64,000 nt of DNA, taken from contig NZ_CP033972.1 in NCBI RefSeq assembly GCF_003855095.1, positions 5,208,001 to 5,272,000 on the forward strand, in the 5' to 3' direction. Position numbers and translations under genes: made by a program. The notes under the pieces are model-generated. The model had not been told where the DNA came from. It saw only the letters and a list, made by a program, of their open reading frames with translations, and searched no databases. This DNA comes from Gordonia insulae (lineage in GTDB: Bacteria; Actinomycetota; Actinomycetes; Mycobacteriales; Mycobacteriaceae). This document shows, piece by piece, positions 32,281 to 41,511 of the stretch (positions are counted from its first letter, which is position 1; every line of letters starts with the position of its first letter).

Positions 32281-35055
32281 ATGACTCAACATATCGCTTT
32301 CCTGGCGCTGGGCCTCGGCAACGGTGCGGTCTACGCCGCACTCGGACTCGCTCTGGTGATGACATTCAAGAGTTCGGGCGTCGTCAATTTCGCGACCGGT
32401 GCGGTCGCGCTGTATGCCGCTTACACCTATGGATTTCTTCGGCACGGTGAGTTGCTGAACCCGATTCCGGGTTTCCCGGCGACGATCGACGTCGGAGGCG
32501 ATTGGGCGATCCTGCCGGCGATGGTTGTCTCCGTGCTGATCTCGGCGGTCCTGGGTGTCGTTCTCTACCTGCTGGTCTTCCGTCAGATGCGAACCGCTCC
32601 GGCCCTGGCCAAGGCCGTTGCGTCGATCGGGTTGATGCTCGTGATCCAGGCCCTCATCGCGCTGCGGGTCGGAACCGAGACCCCTACGGTGAGTGCGATC
32701 TTCACCCCGAACGTCATCCGGATCGGCGACAGTGCGGTGTCCACAGATCGACTCTGGCTCGCGGCCGTGGTCGTCGGATTGGCCGTCTGCGCGGGACTCG
32801 TGTTGCGCTACACGCGGTTCGGGATCGCCACCGAGGCAGCGGCAGAATCCGAGAAGGGTGCGTTGGTCACCGGTCTGTCGCCGGAGCGGATCGCGGTGAG
32901 CAACTGGGCCCTGTCGTCGGCGACCGCCGGCCTGGGCGGGATCGTCATCGCGCCCATCGTCCCCCTCAACCCGGTGGCCTACACCATGTTCATCGTGCCC
33001 GCCCTGGCCGCGGCCTTGGTGGGCAACTTCTCCGCCATCGCGTTGACGGTCGGTGCCGGACTCGTGATCGGGATGCTCCAATCCGAGGCCACGAACCTGC
33101 AGTCCACCTTGGATTGGTTCCCGGATGCTGGTGTGGCAGAGGCTGTGCCCCTCCTGCTCATCGTGGCCTTCCTGCTCGTGCGGGGGCAGGCCATTCCGGG
33201 TCGAGGTGCGATCACTCGACAGGATCTCGGCCGGTCCCCGCGTCCCCGTCACGTGGCGGTCCCCGGACTGATCGGGTGCATGGTGGCAGTCGCCGCTCTG
33301 TTCGGCACCTCGGGCAGCCTGCGCCTGGCTGTCATCGCCTCGATGATCTTTGCCGTCATCGCGCTGTCGCAGGTGGTGGTGACCGGCTACGCCGGTCAGG
33401 TCTCGCTTGCTCAGCTCACGCTGGCGGGCGTGGGCGCCTTCGGCATGAGCCGACTTAGTTCAGATCTCGGCATCCCCTTCCCGATCGCGCCCATCCTGGC
33501 AGCGTGTACGGCGATGGTGATCGGAGTGGTGATCGGGCTCCCGGCGCTGCGGGTGCGTGGCTTGCCGCTGATGGTCGCGACATTGGCACTCGCGGTCTTC
33601 TTGGAGGCCTTCTGGTTCCGGAATCCGAGCCTGAACGGCGGCATGCAGGGCGCCCCGATCGAATCACCGACGCTGTTCGGCCTCGATCTCGGGATCGGTT
33701 CCGGTGAGGGATATCCGAGGGTGGCGTTCGGGCTGGTCTGTCTGGTGGTGCTCGCGGTGGTCGCGTGGTGTGTGGCCCGGTTGCGGGGCAGCGCACTCGG
33801 CGCCTCGATGCTGGCAGTGCGCGCCAACGAGCGCTCCGCAGCGGCCGCGGGTGTCAACGTGGGCGTGACCAAGCTGATGGCCTTCGGCATCGCATCGTTC
33901 GTCGCGGGACTCGGCGGCGCCCTGCTCGCATATCAGCAGACGATCGCCACCGCGAGTTCCTACACCGTGTTCGCCGGCATCGGGCTGTTCGCTGTGTTCT
34001 TCGTGGCCGGCGTGACGTCGGTGTCCGGTGGACTCCTGGCAGGTTTGCTGGCCCCCGGTGGTGTCCTCTACTTCATCTCCGATCGGTACCTCAGCTTCGG
34101 CGACTACTACATGCTCGCCAGCGGAATCCTGTTGGTGCTCACGGTGGTCACCAGTCCGGATGGACTTGCCGGTTACCTGCACCGGATCCGCGTTCCGGCT
34201 GTCGCCAGGAGGCGTACGGTGCCCGACGCGGCACCCGATCCGGAGCCGCTGGTGATGGAACCGGCGCACGTGACGGGCGAGAAGACGGTCCTCTCGGTCG
34301 AGGGGGCCAGCGTGAACTACGGTCCGGTGGTCGCCGTGGACGAGGTGAGCTTCGAGCTCCAGCAGGGCGAGATCATCGGTCTGATCGGACCGAACGGAGC
34401 CGGCAAGACGACTCTCATCGACGCGATCTCCGGATTCGCGCCATCGCGGGGGCGAGTTGTTCTGGACGGCAAAGAGATCAGCGGTCTGGCCCCCTATCGC
34501 CGCGGCCGACTGGGACTTGGCCGCACGTTCCAGGACATCGAGCTCTACGACGAGCTGTCGGTGGCGGAGAACGTGACCGTCGGTGCGACGCGCCTGTCGG
34601 GCGACACCTCGGCGATCGCGGACAGGGTCTTGACGTTGTTGGATATTCGGCATCTGGCCGATGTCGTGGCCGCAGACCTGTCCCAGGGGCAGCGGCAATT
34701 GGTATCAGTGGCCCGCGTCCTGGCGGGTCGGCCCCAGGTCGCGTTGCTCGACGAGCCCGCCGCCGGACTCGACACCACCGAGAGCAGGTGGCTGGGGGAG
34801 CGCCTGCGGGCGGCACGGGCCTTCGGCGTCTCCATGTTGCTTGTCGACCACGACATGGATCTGGTGCTGAGCATCTGCGATCGCGTGATCGTGCTCGATC
34901 TCGGGGCGGTGATCGCCACCGGGACACCGGAAGAGATTCGCTCGAACGACGCGGTGATCGGTGCCTATCTGGGTGCCCCGGTCGCCACGACCGACACTGT
35001 CGCGGAGAGGGACATGGACACTACGCCTGCGGCGACCGAGGAGGTGCCGTCATGA
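32281..35055 (+). CDS. Fused LivH-LivM-LivG ABC transporter protein (two permeases plus ATPase)
   Basis: A 924-residue three-part fusion. Residues about 1-300 are a LivH-type permease (LGNGAVYAALGLALVMTFKS, GVVNFATGAV), about 325-630 a LivM-type permease (VVVTGYAGQVSLAQLTLAGV, ALRVRGLPLMVATLALAVFL), and about 670-905 a LivG ATPase with Walker A IGPNGAGKTTLIDAISG, signature LSQGQRQLVSVARVLAG and Walker B VALLDEPAAGLDTTE. The signature has Q in place of the first G of LSGGQ. Fusing all three is seen in some actinobacterial importers. It overlaps the LivF gene by ATGA. Confidence 0.92.
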   Translation: MTQHIAFLALGLGNGAVYAALGLALVMTFKSSGVVNFATGAVALYAAYTYGFLRHGELLNPIPGFPATIDVGGDWAILPAMVVSVLISAVLGVVLYLLVFRQMRTAPALAKAVASIGLMLVIQALIALRVGTETPTVSAIFTPNVIRIGDSAVSTDRLWLAAVVVGLAVCAGLVLRYTRFGIATEAAAESEKGALVTGLSPERIAVSNWALSSATAGLGGIVIAPIVPLNPVAYTMFIVPALAAALVGNFSAIALTVGAGLVIGMLQSEATNLQSTLDWFPDAGVAEAVPLLLIVAFLLVRGQAIPGRGAITRQDLGRSPRPRHVAVPGLIGCMVAVAALFGTSGSLRLAVIASMIFAVIALSQVVVTGYAGQVSLAQLTLAGVGAFGMSRLSSDLGIPFPIAPILAACTAMVIGVVIGLPALRVRGLPLMVATLALAVFLEAFWFRNPSLNGGMQGAPIESPTLFGLDLGIGSGEGYPRVAFGLVCLVVLAVVAWCVARLRGSALGASMLAVRANERSAAAAGVNVGVTKLMAFGIASFVAGLGGALLAYQQTIATASSYTVFAGIGLFAVFFVAGVTSVSGGLLAGLLAPGGVLYFISDRYLSFGDYYMLASGILLVLTVVTSPDGLAGYLHRIRVPAVARRRTVPDAAPDPEPLVMEPAHVTGEKTVLSVEGASVNYGPVVAVDEVSFELQQGEIIGLIGPNGAGKTTLIDAISGFAPSRGRVVLDGKEISGLAPYRRGRLGLGRTFQDIELYDELSVAENVTVGATRLSGDTSAIADRVLTLLDIRHLADVVAADLSQGQRQLVSVARVLAGRPQVALLDEPAAGLDTTESRWLGERLRAARAFGVSMLLVDHDMDLVLSICDRVIVLDLGAVIATGTPEEIRSNDAVIGAYLGAPVATTDTVAERDMDTTPAATEEVPS

Positions 35056-35774
35056 CGTTGTTGGCGTGCACGGACTTCGACGCCGGCTATGCTCGCTCGG
35101 CCCCCTGCGTCCGCGGCCTCAACATCGGGGTCGAGGAAGGCGAAGTGGTCGCACTGCTCGGGCCGAACGGCGCAGGCAAGACCACGCTGCTGATGTCGAT
35201 GTCGGGATTGTTGCCGAGCCTGGGTGGTTCGGTATCGGTGGCCGGTAAGACGCTGACCTCGGGTAAGCCACGCGCCGCGGTCCGCGCAGGTGTGGTCCTG
35301 GTGCCCGACGATCGTGCGCTGTTCCGGCGACTGACCACCGAGAAGAATCTGCGACTCGCGATCAGAGAGCGGGGCCGCAGCTCCGCGCGGAAGTCACTGG
35401 AGCACGTGCTGCAGTACTTTCCGGCGCTGACGCCGCGACTCGGCGTGGCTGCAGGGCAGTTGTCCGGTGGCGAACAGCAGATGCTGGCCATCGCGCGAGC
35501 GCTGCTGCAGCAGCCGCGGGTGCTGTTGATCGATGAACTCAGTATGGGGCTCGCCCCGGTTGTGGTGCAGTCGATTCTACCGGTCCTGCGTGACGTTGCC
35601 GCGTCCAACGGCACCGCTGTGGTGCTGGTGGAACAACACGTCCGGCTCGCCCTCGAGGTCTCTGATCGAGCCATCGTCCTGGTGCACGGCCAGGTGAGGT
35701 TGACCGATGACTCCTCAGCACTGGCCCGCGACGTGGGGCGGATCGAGCGTGCGTACCTCGGTGGCGCCGAGTGA
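35052..35774 (+). CDS. Branched-chain-type ABC transporter ATP-binding protein (LivF-like)
   Basis: A 240-residue ATPase: Walker A LLGPNGAGKTTLLMSMSGLL, Q-loop region VLVPDDRALFRRLTTEKNLR, signature LSGGEQQMLAIARALLQ, Walker B VLLIDELSMGLAPVV and H-loop VVLVEQHVRLAL. The Walker B-following E-L-S-M-G-L-A-P is typical of LivF. It pairs with the ATPase domain of the upstream fusion to make the importer's heterodimeric motor. Start at 35052 by the ATGA overlap. Confidence 0.93.
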   Translation: MTLLACTDFDAGYARSAPCVRGLNIGVEEGEVVALLGPNGAGKTTLLMSMSGLLPSLGGSVSVAGKTLTSGKPRAAVRAGVVLVPDDRALFRRLTTEKNLRLAIRERGRSSARKSLEHVLQYFPALTPRLGVAAGQLSGGEQQMLAIARALLQQPRVLLIDELSMGLAPVVVQSILPVLRDVAASNGTAVVLVEQHVRLALEVSDRAIVLVHGQVRLTDDSSALARDVGRIERAYLGGAE

Positions 35775-35833
35775 CGACGGTGTGGCTGACAACTGTGTTC
35801 ACGGGGTAGGCCGTCAGGTCGGCATCGGCCGGC

Positions 35834-36487
35834 TCATCGGGGAGGAATGCGCGCAGACTCCGGCATGACTCCCGCCCAATCCTTCGGCACGATGAAGACA
35901 CCTTCAGCGGTCACCGTCTCGCCGTCCGCGTCGGAGATCGCTCCGCGCACGATCTTCTTACGCCCCTCGCGTTCGGTGATGATCGCCTCCGCGTGGAGCG
36001 GCCCCAACCGGGTCGGGCGCAGATACCGCATCTTGAGAGTGCCGGTGTAGCAGGGGACGTCGTCGGCGCTACCTGCCTGGCCGAGGACGTGGTCGAGGAG
36101 CATGGCGCACACCCCGCCGTGCACACAACCGGGGGGACCTTCGTAGGCGGCGCCGAGCGTGAAGTCGGCGGTGACCAGGCCGTCCGGGTGCTTGAGAACC
36201 TGCAGAGGTGGTGCGATCGCGTTGCGCAAACCGATCACTGCGTTGCCCCACGGCATGCCGATGCCCTCGGCGGTGTGACGCACCCCGAAGGCGCCATCGA
36301 TCTGGTTGGCGCGCAACGACTCTACCACCGCCGTGAGCCGTGCATTCGCCTCCGTGACCACTGTCTCGTCGACCTCGGTGCGGATCACCGCATCGATCAG
36401 ATCCCGGACGGTGTCGGCGAGCGGGCCGTACACCGCCATCCGTCGTTCGACCTCGTCGGCGGTGATGTCCTCCAGGGTGAACTGCAT
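35834..36487 (-). CDS. PaaI-family hotdog thioesterase
   Basis: A 217-residue single-hotdog protein with the 4HBT signature YEGPPGCVHGGVCAMLLDHV (H-G-G-x-x-x-x-x-x-D), strand TGTLKMRYLRPTRLGPLHAE and AEGVFIVPKDWAGVMP. An N-terminal helical extension (residues 1-75) precedes the fold. It should hydrolyse an acyl-CoA formed by the catabolic operon it terminates (ALDH-SDR-HIBADH-CMD-alpha/beta hydrolase-thioesterase, leftward). 19 bp separate it from the hydrolase gene. Confidence 0.85.
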   Translation of the reverse strand: MQFTLEDITADEVERRMAVYGPLADTVRDLIDAVIRTEVDETVVTEANARLTAVVESLRANQIDGAFGVRHTAEGIGMPWGNAVIGLRNAIAPPLQVLKHPDGLVTADFTLGAAYEGPPGCVHGGVCAMLLDHVLGQAGSADDVPCYTGTLKMRYLRPTRLGPLHAEAIITEREGRKKIVRGAISDADGETVTAEGVFIVPKDWAGVMPESARIPPR

Positions 36488-36506
36488 CTTTCCTCTTCCT
36501 GCCGGG

Positions 36507-37865
36507 TCAGTCGGGGATCAGGTCGGGCCGGGCGTCGGCGAGTGCCTCAGCGCGGTCGGCCGGCAGGATGAATCCGCCCTCGATGGCGGAGTCCGTCGCC
36601 GCGCGGTAGCGCCGGTCGTAGTCGTCGCGGTCCCCGTAATGCGCGGCGAGGCGCTCGGCGGGGATCGGGGTGGTCGATCCGAACAGGATGCAGATGCGTG
36701 GCACATCGGCGTCGACGATGCCGCTGAGCACCTCGGTCGGCGCGTCGACGCAGGGCGTGCGGACGCCGCCGCGCACATTGCCGAGGGTGTCGACTGCGAA
36801 ACGTGGTGGTGCCAAGGTGGTGTCGAGTTCCAGGGGCATGGCGGTGGGCGGGGGAGCGGGCGCACCACCCTCGGCCCAGGTGCGCAGGTGTGCGATGGCG
36901 GCCCGGAGCACGAGGCGTTGCTGGCCGCGATTGACCGGGGTAGGGCAGCCGAGCATGTGCTCGTAGGGGCCGATCTGGTGCAGGTCGGCGTGGGCGGTGC
37001 CGGCGATCTCCCACGTCCGCAGTCGATCCGTATCGGGTTGGCGCGCACGATGGAAGCCGAAGTTGGTGAGCACATCGGTCTCCGTCTGCACGATGAACAC
37101 CGGGATCGAGAGGTCGGTCCGAATGGTGACGGGTTCCCGGGCGAACACCGCGTCCACATCCAGGGCGGTACCGACCTCGCCGAGTGGGAGGGCGCCGGCG
37201 GCGCGACTGTGGATCAGCAGGCCGTCGAACACCTTGTGGCGGTCGGCGAACAGATTGGCATAGGTGGTCAACGCCATCGCCGACTGGGACTCGCCGACTC
37301 CGAGGAGGCGCCGTACCGACAAACCGTGAAGCGGATGCGAATCGTCTGGTGAACGCAGGGCGGCGCCGATCGAGGCGAAGATGTCGTAGCAGTACGCATC
37401 GCCCGGGTGATACATCCCTGCATAGCGTTGGGCGTCGTGGCCGGACAGGCCGGGTGCACCGGCAGTATCGAGGCCGTCTACCGACCCCGCTCCGCCCATC
37501 ACCCCGGTGTACTGCGCCGAAACACCCACCCAGGCATAGCCGCCGCGGATGAGTTCCTCGGCCAGATAGGTGTATTCGGGTGCCGCATCACCACCGCTAC
37601 TGACATTGAGCCATTCGACGACGACTGTGCCGGTGAAGTCGACGTCTTGCTGCGGTCTGCGGACCAGGATGCGCGTGGTGTACTCGTCCTTGCCGCTTGG
37701 GTCGACCGCGTGCATTCCGGAGAGCGTGAATCGGGTTGCGACACCGGTGGCCGCGTACTCGATCTCCTGAAAGCCGTTGGCGGCCAGATTCGGACCCGGG
37801 GTGGCGCTGACGATGTTGCAGCCACCACCCCCGGTCAGCTCGACGAATTCGACCGCACCGGTCAT
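36507..37865 (-). CDS. Alpha/beta hydrolase domain protein (PF20091-like)
   Basis: A 452-residue protein of the 'alpha/beta hydrolase domain-containing' family. Seen are VVEWLNVSSGGDAAPEYTYL, YAWVGVSAQYTGVMGG, HPGDAYCYDIFASIGAAL, the nucleophile elbow LLGVGESQSAMALTTYANLF (G-x-S-Q-S) and a late GTAHADLHQIGPY with the probable His. No signal peptide. Members of this family sit in many catabolic clusters, but their substrates are poorly known. The start overlaps the CMD gene stop (ATGA). Confidence 0.83.
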   Translation of the reverse strand: MTGAVEFVELTGGGGCNIVSATPGPNLAANGFQEIEYAATGVATRFTLSGMHAVDPSGKDEYTTRILVRRPQQDVDFTGTVVVEWLNVSSGGDAAPEYTYLAEELIRGGYAWVGVSAQYTGVMGGAGSVDGLDTAGAPGLSGHDAQRYAGMYHPGDAYCYDIFASIGAALRSPDDSHPLHGLSVRRLLGVGESQSAMALTTYANLFADRHKVFDGLLIHSRAAGALPLGEVGTALDVDAVFAREPVTIRTDLSIPVFIVQTETDVLTNFGFHRARQPDTDRLRTWEIAGTAHADLHQIGPYEHMLGCPTPVNRGQQRLVLRAAIAHLRTWAEGGAPAPPPTAMPLELDTTLAPPRFAVDTLGNVRGGVRTPCVDAPTEVLSGIVDADVPRICILFGSTTPIPAERLAAHYGDRDDYDRRYRAATDSAIEGGFILPADRAEALADARPDLIPD

Positions 37866-38248
37866 TTCTGCTGTGTCTTCTCGTGTTTGGAGATGACGTT
37901 CCCGAACATGAAGTGCATCTTCGTACCCAGTGGCCAGCCGACGTAATAACAGAGGAACAGGCTGATCTCCTCGAGCTGTTCCGGGGTGAGCTCCCCGTTG
38001 CTCAGGGCCGCGCCCGCCTGGATCTCGGCGACGTCGATCTGGCCCGCCTGGGCGAGCGCGCCGAGCAGGATCAGACGGCGGTCGCGGACCGAGAGTCCCT
38101 CCCGCGTCCAGACCTCGCCGAACACCTGGTCTGCGGTGTGCGCGAAGAAGTCCCCCGGACCGTCGGACATCTCCCAGCCATAGACCTTGGACATCATGTC
38201 CAGGCCCTTCTGACGTTGTGGGCTGGTGGTCTCATCAGCTGATGTCAT
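37862..38248 (-). CDS. Carboxymuconolactone decarboxylase family protein
   Basis: A 128-residue CMD/AhpD-like all-helical protein: GDFFAHTADQVFGEVWTREG, LSVRDRRLILLGALAQAGQI, AALSNGELTPEQLEEISLFL. It lacks the CxxC of AhpD, so a peroxidase role is unlikely. It corresponds by position to Rv0771 in the M. tuberculosis cyp51 neighbourhood. Both ends overlap neighbours by ATGA, so it is tightly coupled with the HIBADH-like and alpha/beta hydrolase genes. The decarboxylation substrate is unknown. Confidence 0.87.
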   Translation of the reverse strand: MTSADETTSPQRQKGLDMMSKVYGWEMSDGPGDFFAHTADQVFGEVWTREGLSVRDRRLILLGALAQAGQIDVAEIQAGAALSNGELTPEQLEEISLFLCYYVGWPLGTKMHFMFGNVISKHEKTQQK

Positions 38249-39135
38249 GCGTCGTCTCCTTCTCGATGTGGCACACCCAGTCCGATCGCGAAGTCGCGGA
38301 GGGCGATCTCGCCGAGCGGCAGGTCGACGCCGAGCTCTCGACCGAGTGCCAGTGCCAACGACAGGTCCTTCTCTCCGAGCCCGCGAACCGGTGTCAGTAC
38401 GTCATACCAAAAATCATCGGGCTCGATCTCCGCGGTGGTGTCCCGCAGGATGATCGACCCGGCGCCACCGGTGATCGCGTCCGTGTGGCGGACGACCTTG
38501 CCCAGCTTGGTGATACTGATCCCGGCCGCCTCGGCGAGCTTCGACGCCTCGGCCGCTGCGGTGAACGAGATGAAGTGCAACAGGTTACGCGCGAGCTTCA
38601 TCCTGGTGCCGGCACCGACGTCGTCGCCCGCGTGCACCAGCATGCCGGCGACGAGGCCGAACGGTTCCTTCAGTTTCTCGTAGGAGGCGCGGTCCCCGCC
38701 GACCATGATGGCCAGCCGGCCCTGCTCGGCGCCCGCCGCCCCACCCGATATCGGCGCATCGAGAAGAGTCACACCGTGTTCCGCGCACGTCTCAGCCAGT
38801 TCTACGGCGGTCTGCGGACCGATGGTGGAGTGAACGGTGATGATCGTGCCGGGAGCGGCGGCGCCGAGCAGACCGCCCTTGCCCGCGACGACCGTGCGAA
38901 CCTGGTCATCGTCGAGGACGCAGATGCCGATGACGTCGCACGTCGCCGCCACGTCGGCCAGCGATTCGGCGGCGGTCGCGCCCTGGTCGACGACTTTGGC
39001 GACAGCCTCGCTGGACAGATCGAAGACGGTCAGGCCGCCTTCCCACTTGGCCAGTCGGCCCGCCATCGGACCGCCGATGTTGCCCAAGCCGACGTATCCG
39101 AGGCGCACCGTCGAACCTCCCGTCGCCTCGCTCAT
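38245..39135 (-). CDS. NAD(P)-dependent 3-hydroxyisobutyrate dehydrogenase-like oxidoreductase
   Basis: A 296-residue beta-hydroxyacid dehydrogenase. The Rossmann motif VRLGYVGLGNIGGPMAGRLA is followed by ICVLDDDQVRTVVAGKGGLL, the substrate loop LLDAPISGGAAGAEQGRLAI and the catalytic Lys in GTRMKLARNLLHFISF. It would oxidise a short-chain beta-hydroxy acid or reduce a semialdehyde. Positional equivalent of Rv0770. The start at 39135 overlaps the SDR stop; the longer open frame upstream has no support. Confidence 0.88.
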   Translation of the reverse strand: MSEATGGSTVRLGYVGLGNIGGPMAGRLAKWEGGLTVFDLSSEAVAKVVDQGATAAESLADVAATCDVIGICVLDDDQVRTVVAGKGGLLGAAAPGTIITVHSTIGPQTAVELAETCAEHGVTLLDAPISGGAAGAEQGRLAIMVGGDRASYEKLKEPFGLVAGMLVHAGDDVGAGTRMKLARNLLHFISFTAAAEASKLAEAAGISITKLGKVVRHTDAITGGAGSIILRDTTAEIEPDDFWYDVLTPVRGLGEKDLSLALALGRELGVDLPLGEIALRDFAIGLGVPHREGDDA

Positions 39136-39881
39136 GACCGGATGACCTGTCCGCCGTCGACGTTGAAGATCTGTCCGGTGACCCAGCCTGCCTCGTCGGA
39201 CAGCAGGAACAGGCACATGCCGACGAGATCCTCAGGTGTGCCGAACCGCTTGAGCGGCAGGCGGTTGACGATGTCGGCGACCATCTCCTTGGGTGTGGTG
39301 CTCCGGGTGGCCTCGGTGTCGATCGGTCCGGGGGCGATCGCGTTCACGCGGATGTTCTGGCCGCCCAGTTCGGTGGCCAACTGCTGGGTCAGGCCGTTCA
39401 CGCCGACCTTCGCCAGACCGTAGAAGCCGCTGTACAGCCAAGCGGCAGTCGAGGACTGGTTGACGATGGCGCCGCCGTCCGCCATGTGCGGGTAGACCGC
39501 GCGGGTGACGTTGAGTGCGCCGTCGAGGTTCACGCTCATGAACTTCTTGTAGTAGTCCCAGGGCACCGTGATCAGGAAGTCGAGTTTCATCCCCCCATAG
39601 ATCGCAGCATTGTTCACGAGGCCGTCGATCCGTCCGTACGCGTCGACCGTCGCGGCCGCGAGCGCCTGCGCCGACTGCTCGTCGGCGACGTCGGTGCTGA
39701 CGTACAGGCCCCCGATGTCGGCGGCGACCTGCTTGCCCTGCTCGTCGTTGAGATCGGCGACCACGACGTTGGCACCCTCGCCGGCGAGCGCGCGGGCGTA
39801 GGCCTCACCGATACCGCCGGCGGCGCCGGTCACGATGATGGTCTTGCCGGCAAAGCGCTGATTGCGATTCTCGGAACTCAT
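39132..39881 (-). CDS. Short-chain dehydrogenase/reductase
   Basis: A 249-residue classical SDR: IIVTGAAGGIGEAYARALAG (TGxxxGIG), NNAAIYGGMK, Ser in NQSSTAAW, YGLAK catalytic pair, and NVDGGQVIRS at the end. Positional equivalent of Rv0769. It probably acts with the aldehyde dehydrogenase encoded 99 bp upstream (alcohol to aldehyde to acid), an inference from order. ATGA overlap with the next gene. Confidence 0.9.
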   Translation of the reverse strand: MSSENRNQRFAGKTIIVTGAAGGIGEAYARALAGEGANVVVADLNDEQGKQVAADIGGLYVSTDVADEQSAQALAAATVDAYGRIDGLVNNAAIYGGMKLDFLITVPWDYYKKFMSVNLDGALNVTRAVYPHMADGGAIVNQSSTAAWLYSGFYGLAKVGVNGLTQQLATELGGQNIRVNAIAPGPIDTEATRSTTPKEMVADIVNRLPLKRFGTPEDLVGMCLFLLSDEAGWVTGQIFNVDGGQVIRS

Positions 39882-39980
39882 TGTCCTGCTCTCTGTTTGT
39901 TGGATGGTGTGGTGGTCTCGAAGTACTCGCCCTGCGGCTCGGACTCACTCGATCAGCGGTTCCGGCGACAGCGGAAGCTC

Positions 39981-41462
39981 CTAAGCCGGCGTCGCGACGG
40001 CCTTGGACTCGAGGTATTCCTCGAAGCCCGCGACGCCCATCTCGCGACCGATTCCGGAATGCTTGTAACCGCCGAACGGCACGTCGGCGGAGTACCAGAT
40101 GCCCCCGTTGATACCCATGGTTCCGGTGCGAACCCCGTTGACCACCTTGTCGATCCGCGCAGTGTCGGAGCCCCACACGGCTCCGGAGAGGCCGTAGGGA
40201 GAGTCGTTGGCGATGCGAATGGCGTCGTCGTCGCCGTCATGCGGCAGGATCACCAGGACCGGACCGAAGATCTCCTCCTGCGCGACCCGTGCCGAGTTGT
40301 CGAGCCCCGAGATCAGGGTCGGCTCGACGAAGAATCCGCTGTTCTTGTCCGCCGGGCGTCCGCCACCGATCTCGATGGTCCCGCCCTCGGTCTTCGCCAG
40401 CTCGATGTAGGCCTCCACCCGATCGCGCTGGACCGCGGAGATCAGTGGGCCGCAGATGGTCCCGGCGTCGGTAGGATCGCCTGCCGCCAGCCCGGACAGC
40501 GAGTCGCGGGTTGCGGCGATGGCCTCGTCGAGCTTCTCGCGGGGTACCAGCAGCCGGGTGGTGATGGCGCACCCCTGCCCGGCGTGGGTGACCACGTTGA
40601 AGGCGGCCATCGCGCAGGCCGATGCCAGGTCCGCGTCGTCGAGGACGATGAACGCCGACTTCCCGCCCAGCTCCAGGAAGACCTTCTTCAGCGATTCCGC
40701 GGCGCCTGCCATGACCTTCTTGCCGGTCGCCGTGGACCCGGTGAACGAGACCAGGTCGACGCGCGGGTCGGTGGACAATTGCGCGCCCAACGAATGATCG
40801 CTCGAGGTGACGATATTGACGACGCCCGGCGGGAAGTCGGTCTCCTCGGCGATGACCTTGCCCACCAATGCCGCACACCACGGCGTGTCCGGAGCCGGCT
40901 TCAGCACGACCGTGCAGCCTGCGGCGAGGGCGGGGCCGATCTTCGCGAAGTTGATCTGGTGTGGGAAGTTCCACGGGGTGATCGCGCCGACGACGCCGGC
41001 CGCCTCCTTACGGATCTCCCGGACGTTCTTGATGCCCATCGGTTTCGCGCGGCCGAGGTCGGTGGTCCACTCGTAGCTCTCGGCGAGGTCGGCGAAGTAG
41101 CCGAGATCGTTGACCGGGCCCTCGAACTGCGGTCCGTGGGTGAGGAACACCGGGCAACCGACCTCGGCGACGGTCAGCTCGCGAAGTTCGTCTGCGTGGG
41201 CGAGCAGGGCGTCGCGCAACTGTCGGAGGCAGCGGGCCCGCAACGCCGGGTCGCGCGACCAGTCGGTGGTGTCGAAGGCGAGGCGGGCGGCGGCGATGGC
41301 GGCGTCCATGTCGGCGGCGGTGGCGTCGGCCGCCTGACCGAGCACCTCCTCGGTGGCCGGGTTGACGACGTCGAAAGTACCGCCGCCACCTGGGGTGAGT
41401 TTGCCGTCGATCAACAGGTCGGACGACGACGCGGGGCGTAAGGACATTGGCTGGAACTCCAT
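39981..41462 (-). CDS. Aldehyde dehydrogenase (NAD+-dependent)
   Basis: A 493-residue ALDH: WNFPHQINFAKIGPALAAG, SFTGSTATGKKVMAGAAES (GxTxxG cofactor loop), catalytic Glu in FLELGGKSAFIVLDDADL, catalytic Cys in THAGQGCAITTRLLVP, and EEIFGPVLVILPHDGDDDAI. It oxidises an aldehyde to the acid. The order matches aldA (Rv0768) beside the cyp51 regulator. It heads the leftward operon and is divergent from the TetR gene across 49 bp. Confidence 0.93.
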   Translation of the reverse strand: MEFQPMSLRPASSSDLLIDGKLTPGGGGTFDVVNPATEEVLGQAADATAADMDAAIAAARLAFDTTDWSRDPALRARCLRQLRDALLAHADELRELTVAEVGCPVFLTHGPQFEGPVNDLGYFADLAESYEWTTDLGRAKPMGIKNVREIRKEAAGVVGAITPWNFPHQINFAKIGPALAAGCTVVLKPAPDTPWCAALVGKVIAEETDFPPGVVNIVTSSDHSLGAQLSTDPRVDLVSFTGSTATGKKVMAGAAESLKKVFLELGGKSAFIVLDDADLASACAMAAFNVVTHAGQGCAITTRLLVPREKLDEAIAATRDSLSGLAAGDPTDAGTICGPLISAVQRDRVEAYIELAKTEGGTIEIGGGRPADKNSGFFVEPTLISGLDNSARVAQEEIFGPVLVILPHDGDDDAIRIANDSPYGLSGAVWGSDTARIDKVVNGVRTGTMGINGGIWYSADVPFGGYKHSGIGREMGVAGFEEYLESKAVATPA

Positions 41463-41511
41463 CTGGACAGGTGTCTGGACTCAAGTTCAAACCTAGTGTA
41501 GCCTCGCTCAC
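41463..41511. promoter_or_regulatory. Divergent promoter region aldA / tetR
   Basis: Only 49 bp separate the two start codons. The stretch carries CTGGACAGGTGTCTGGAC (a GACA-gg-TGTC dyad) next to the ALDH start and ACATGTCCAG across the TetR start, so TGGACA-type half-sites flank both ends. This fits regulation of both operons by the TetR protein; inference. Confidence 0.5.
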
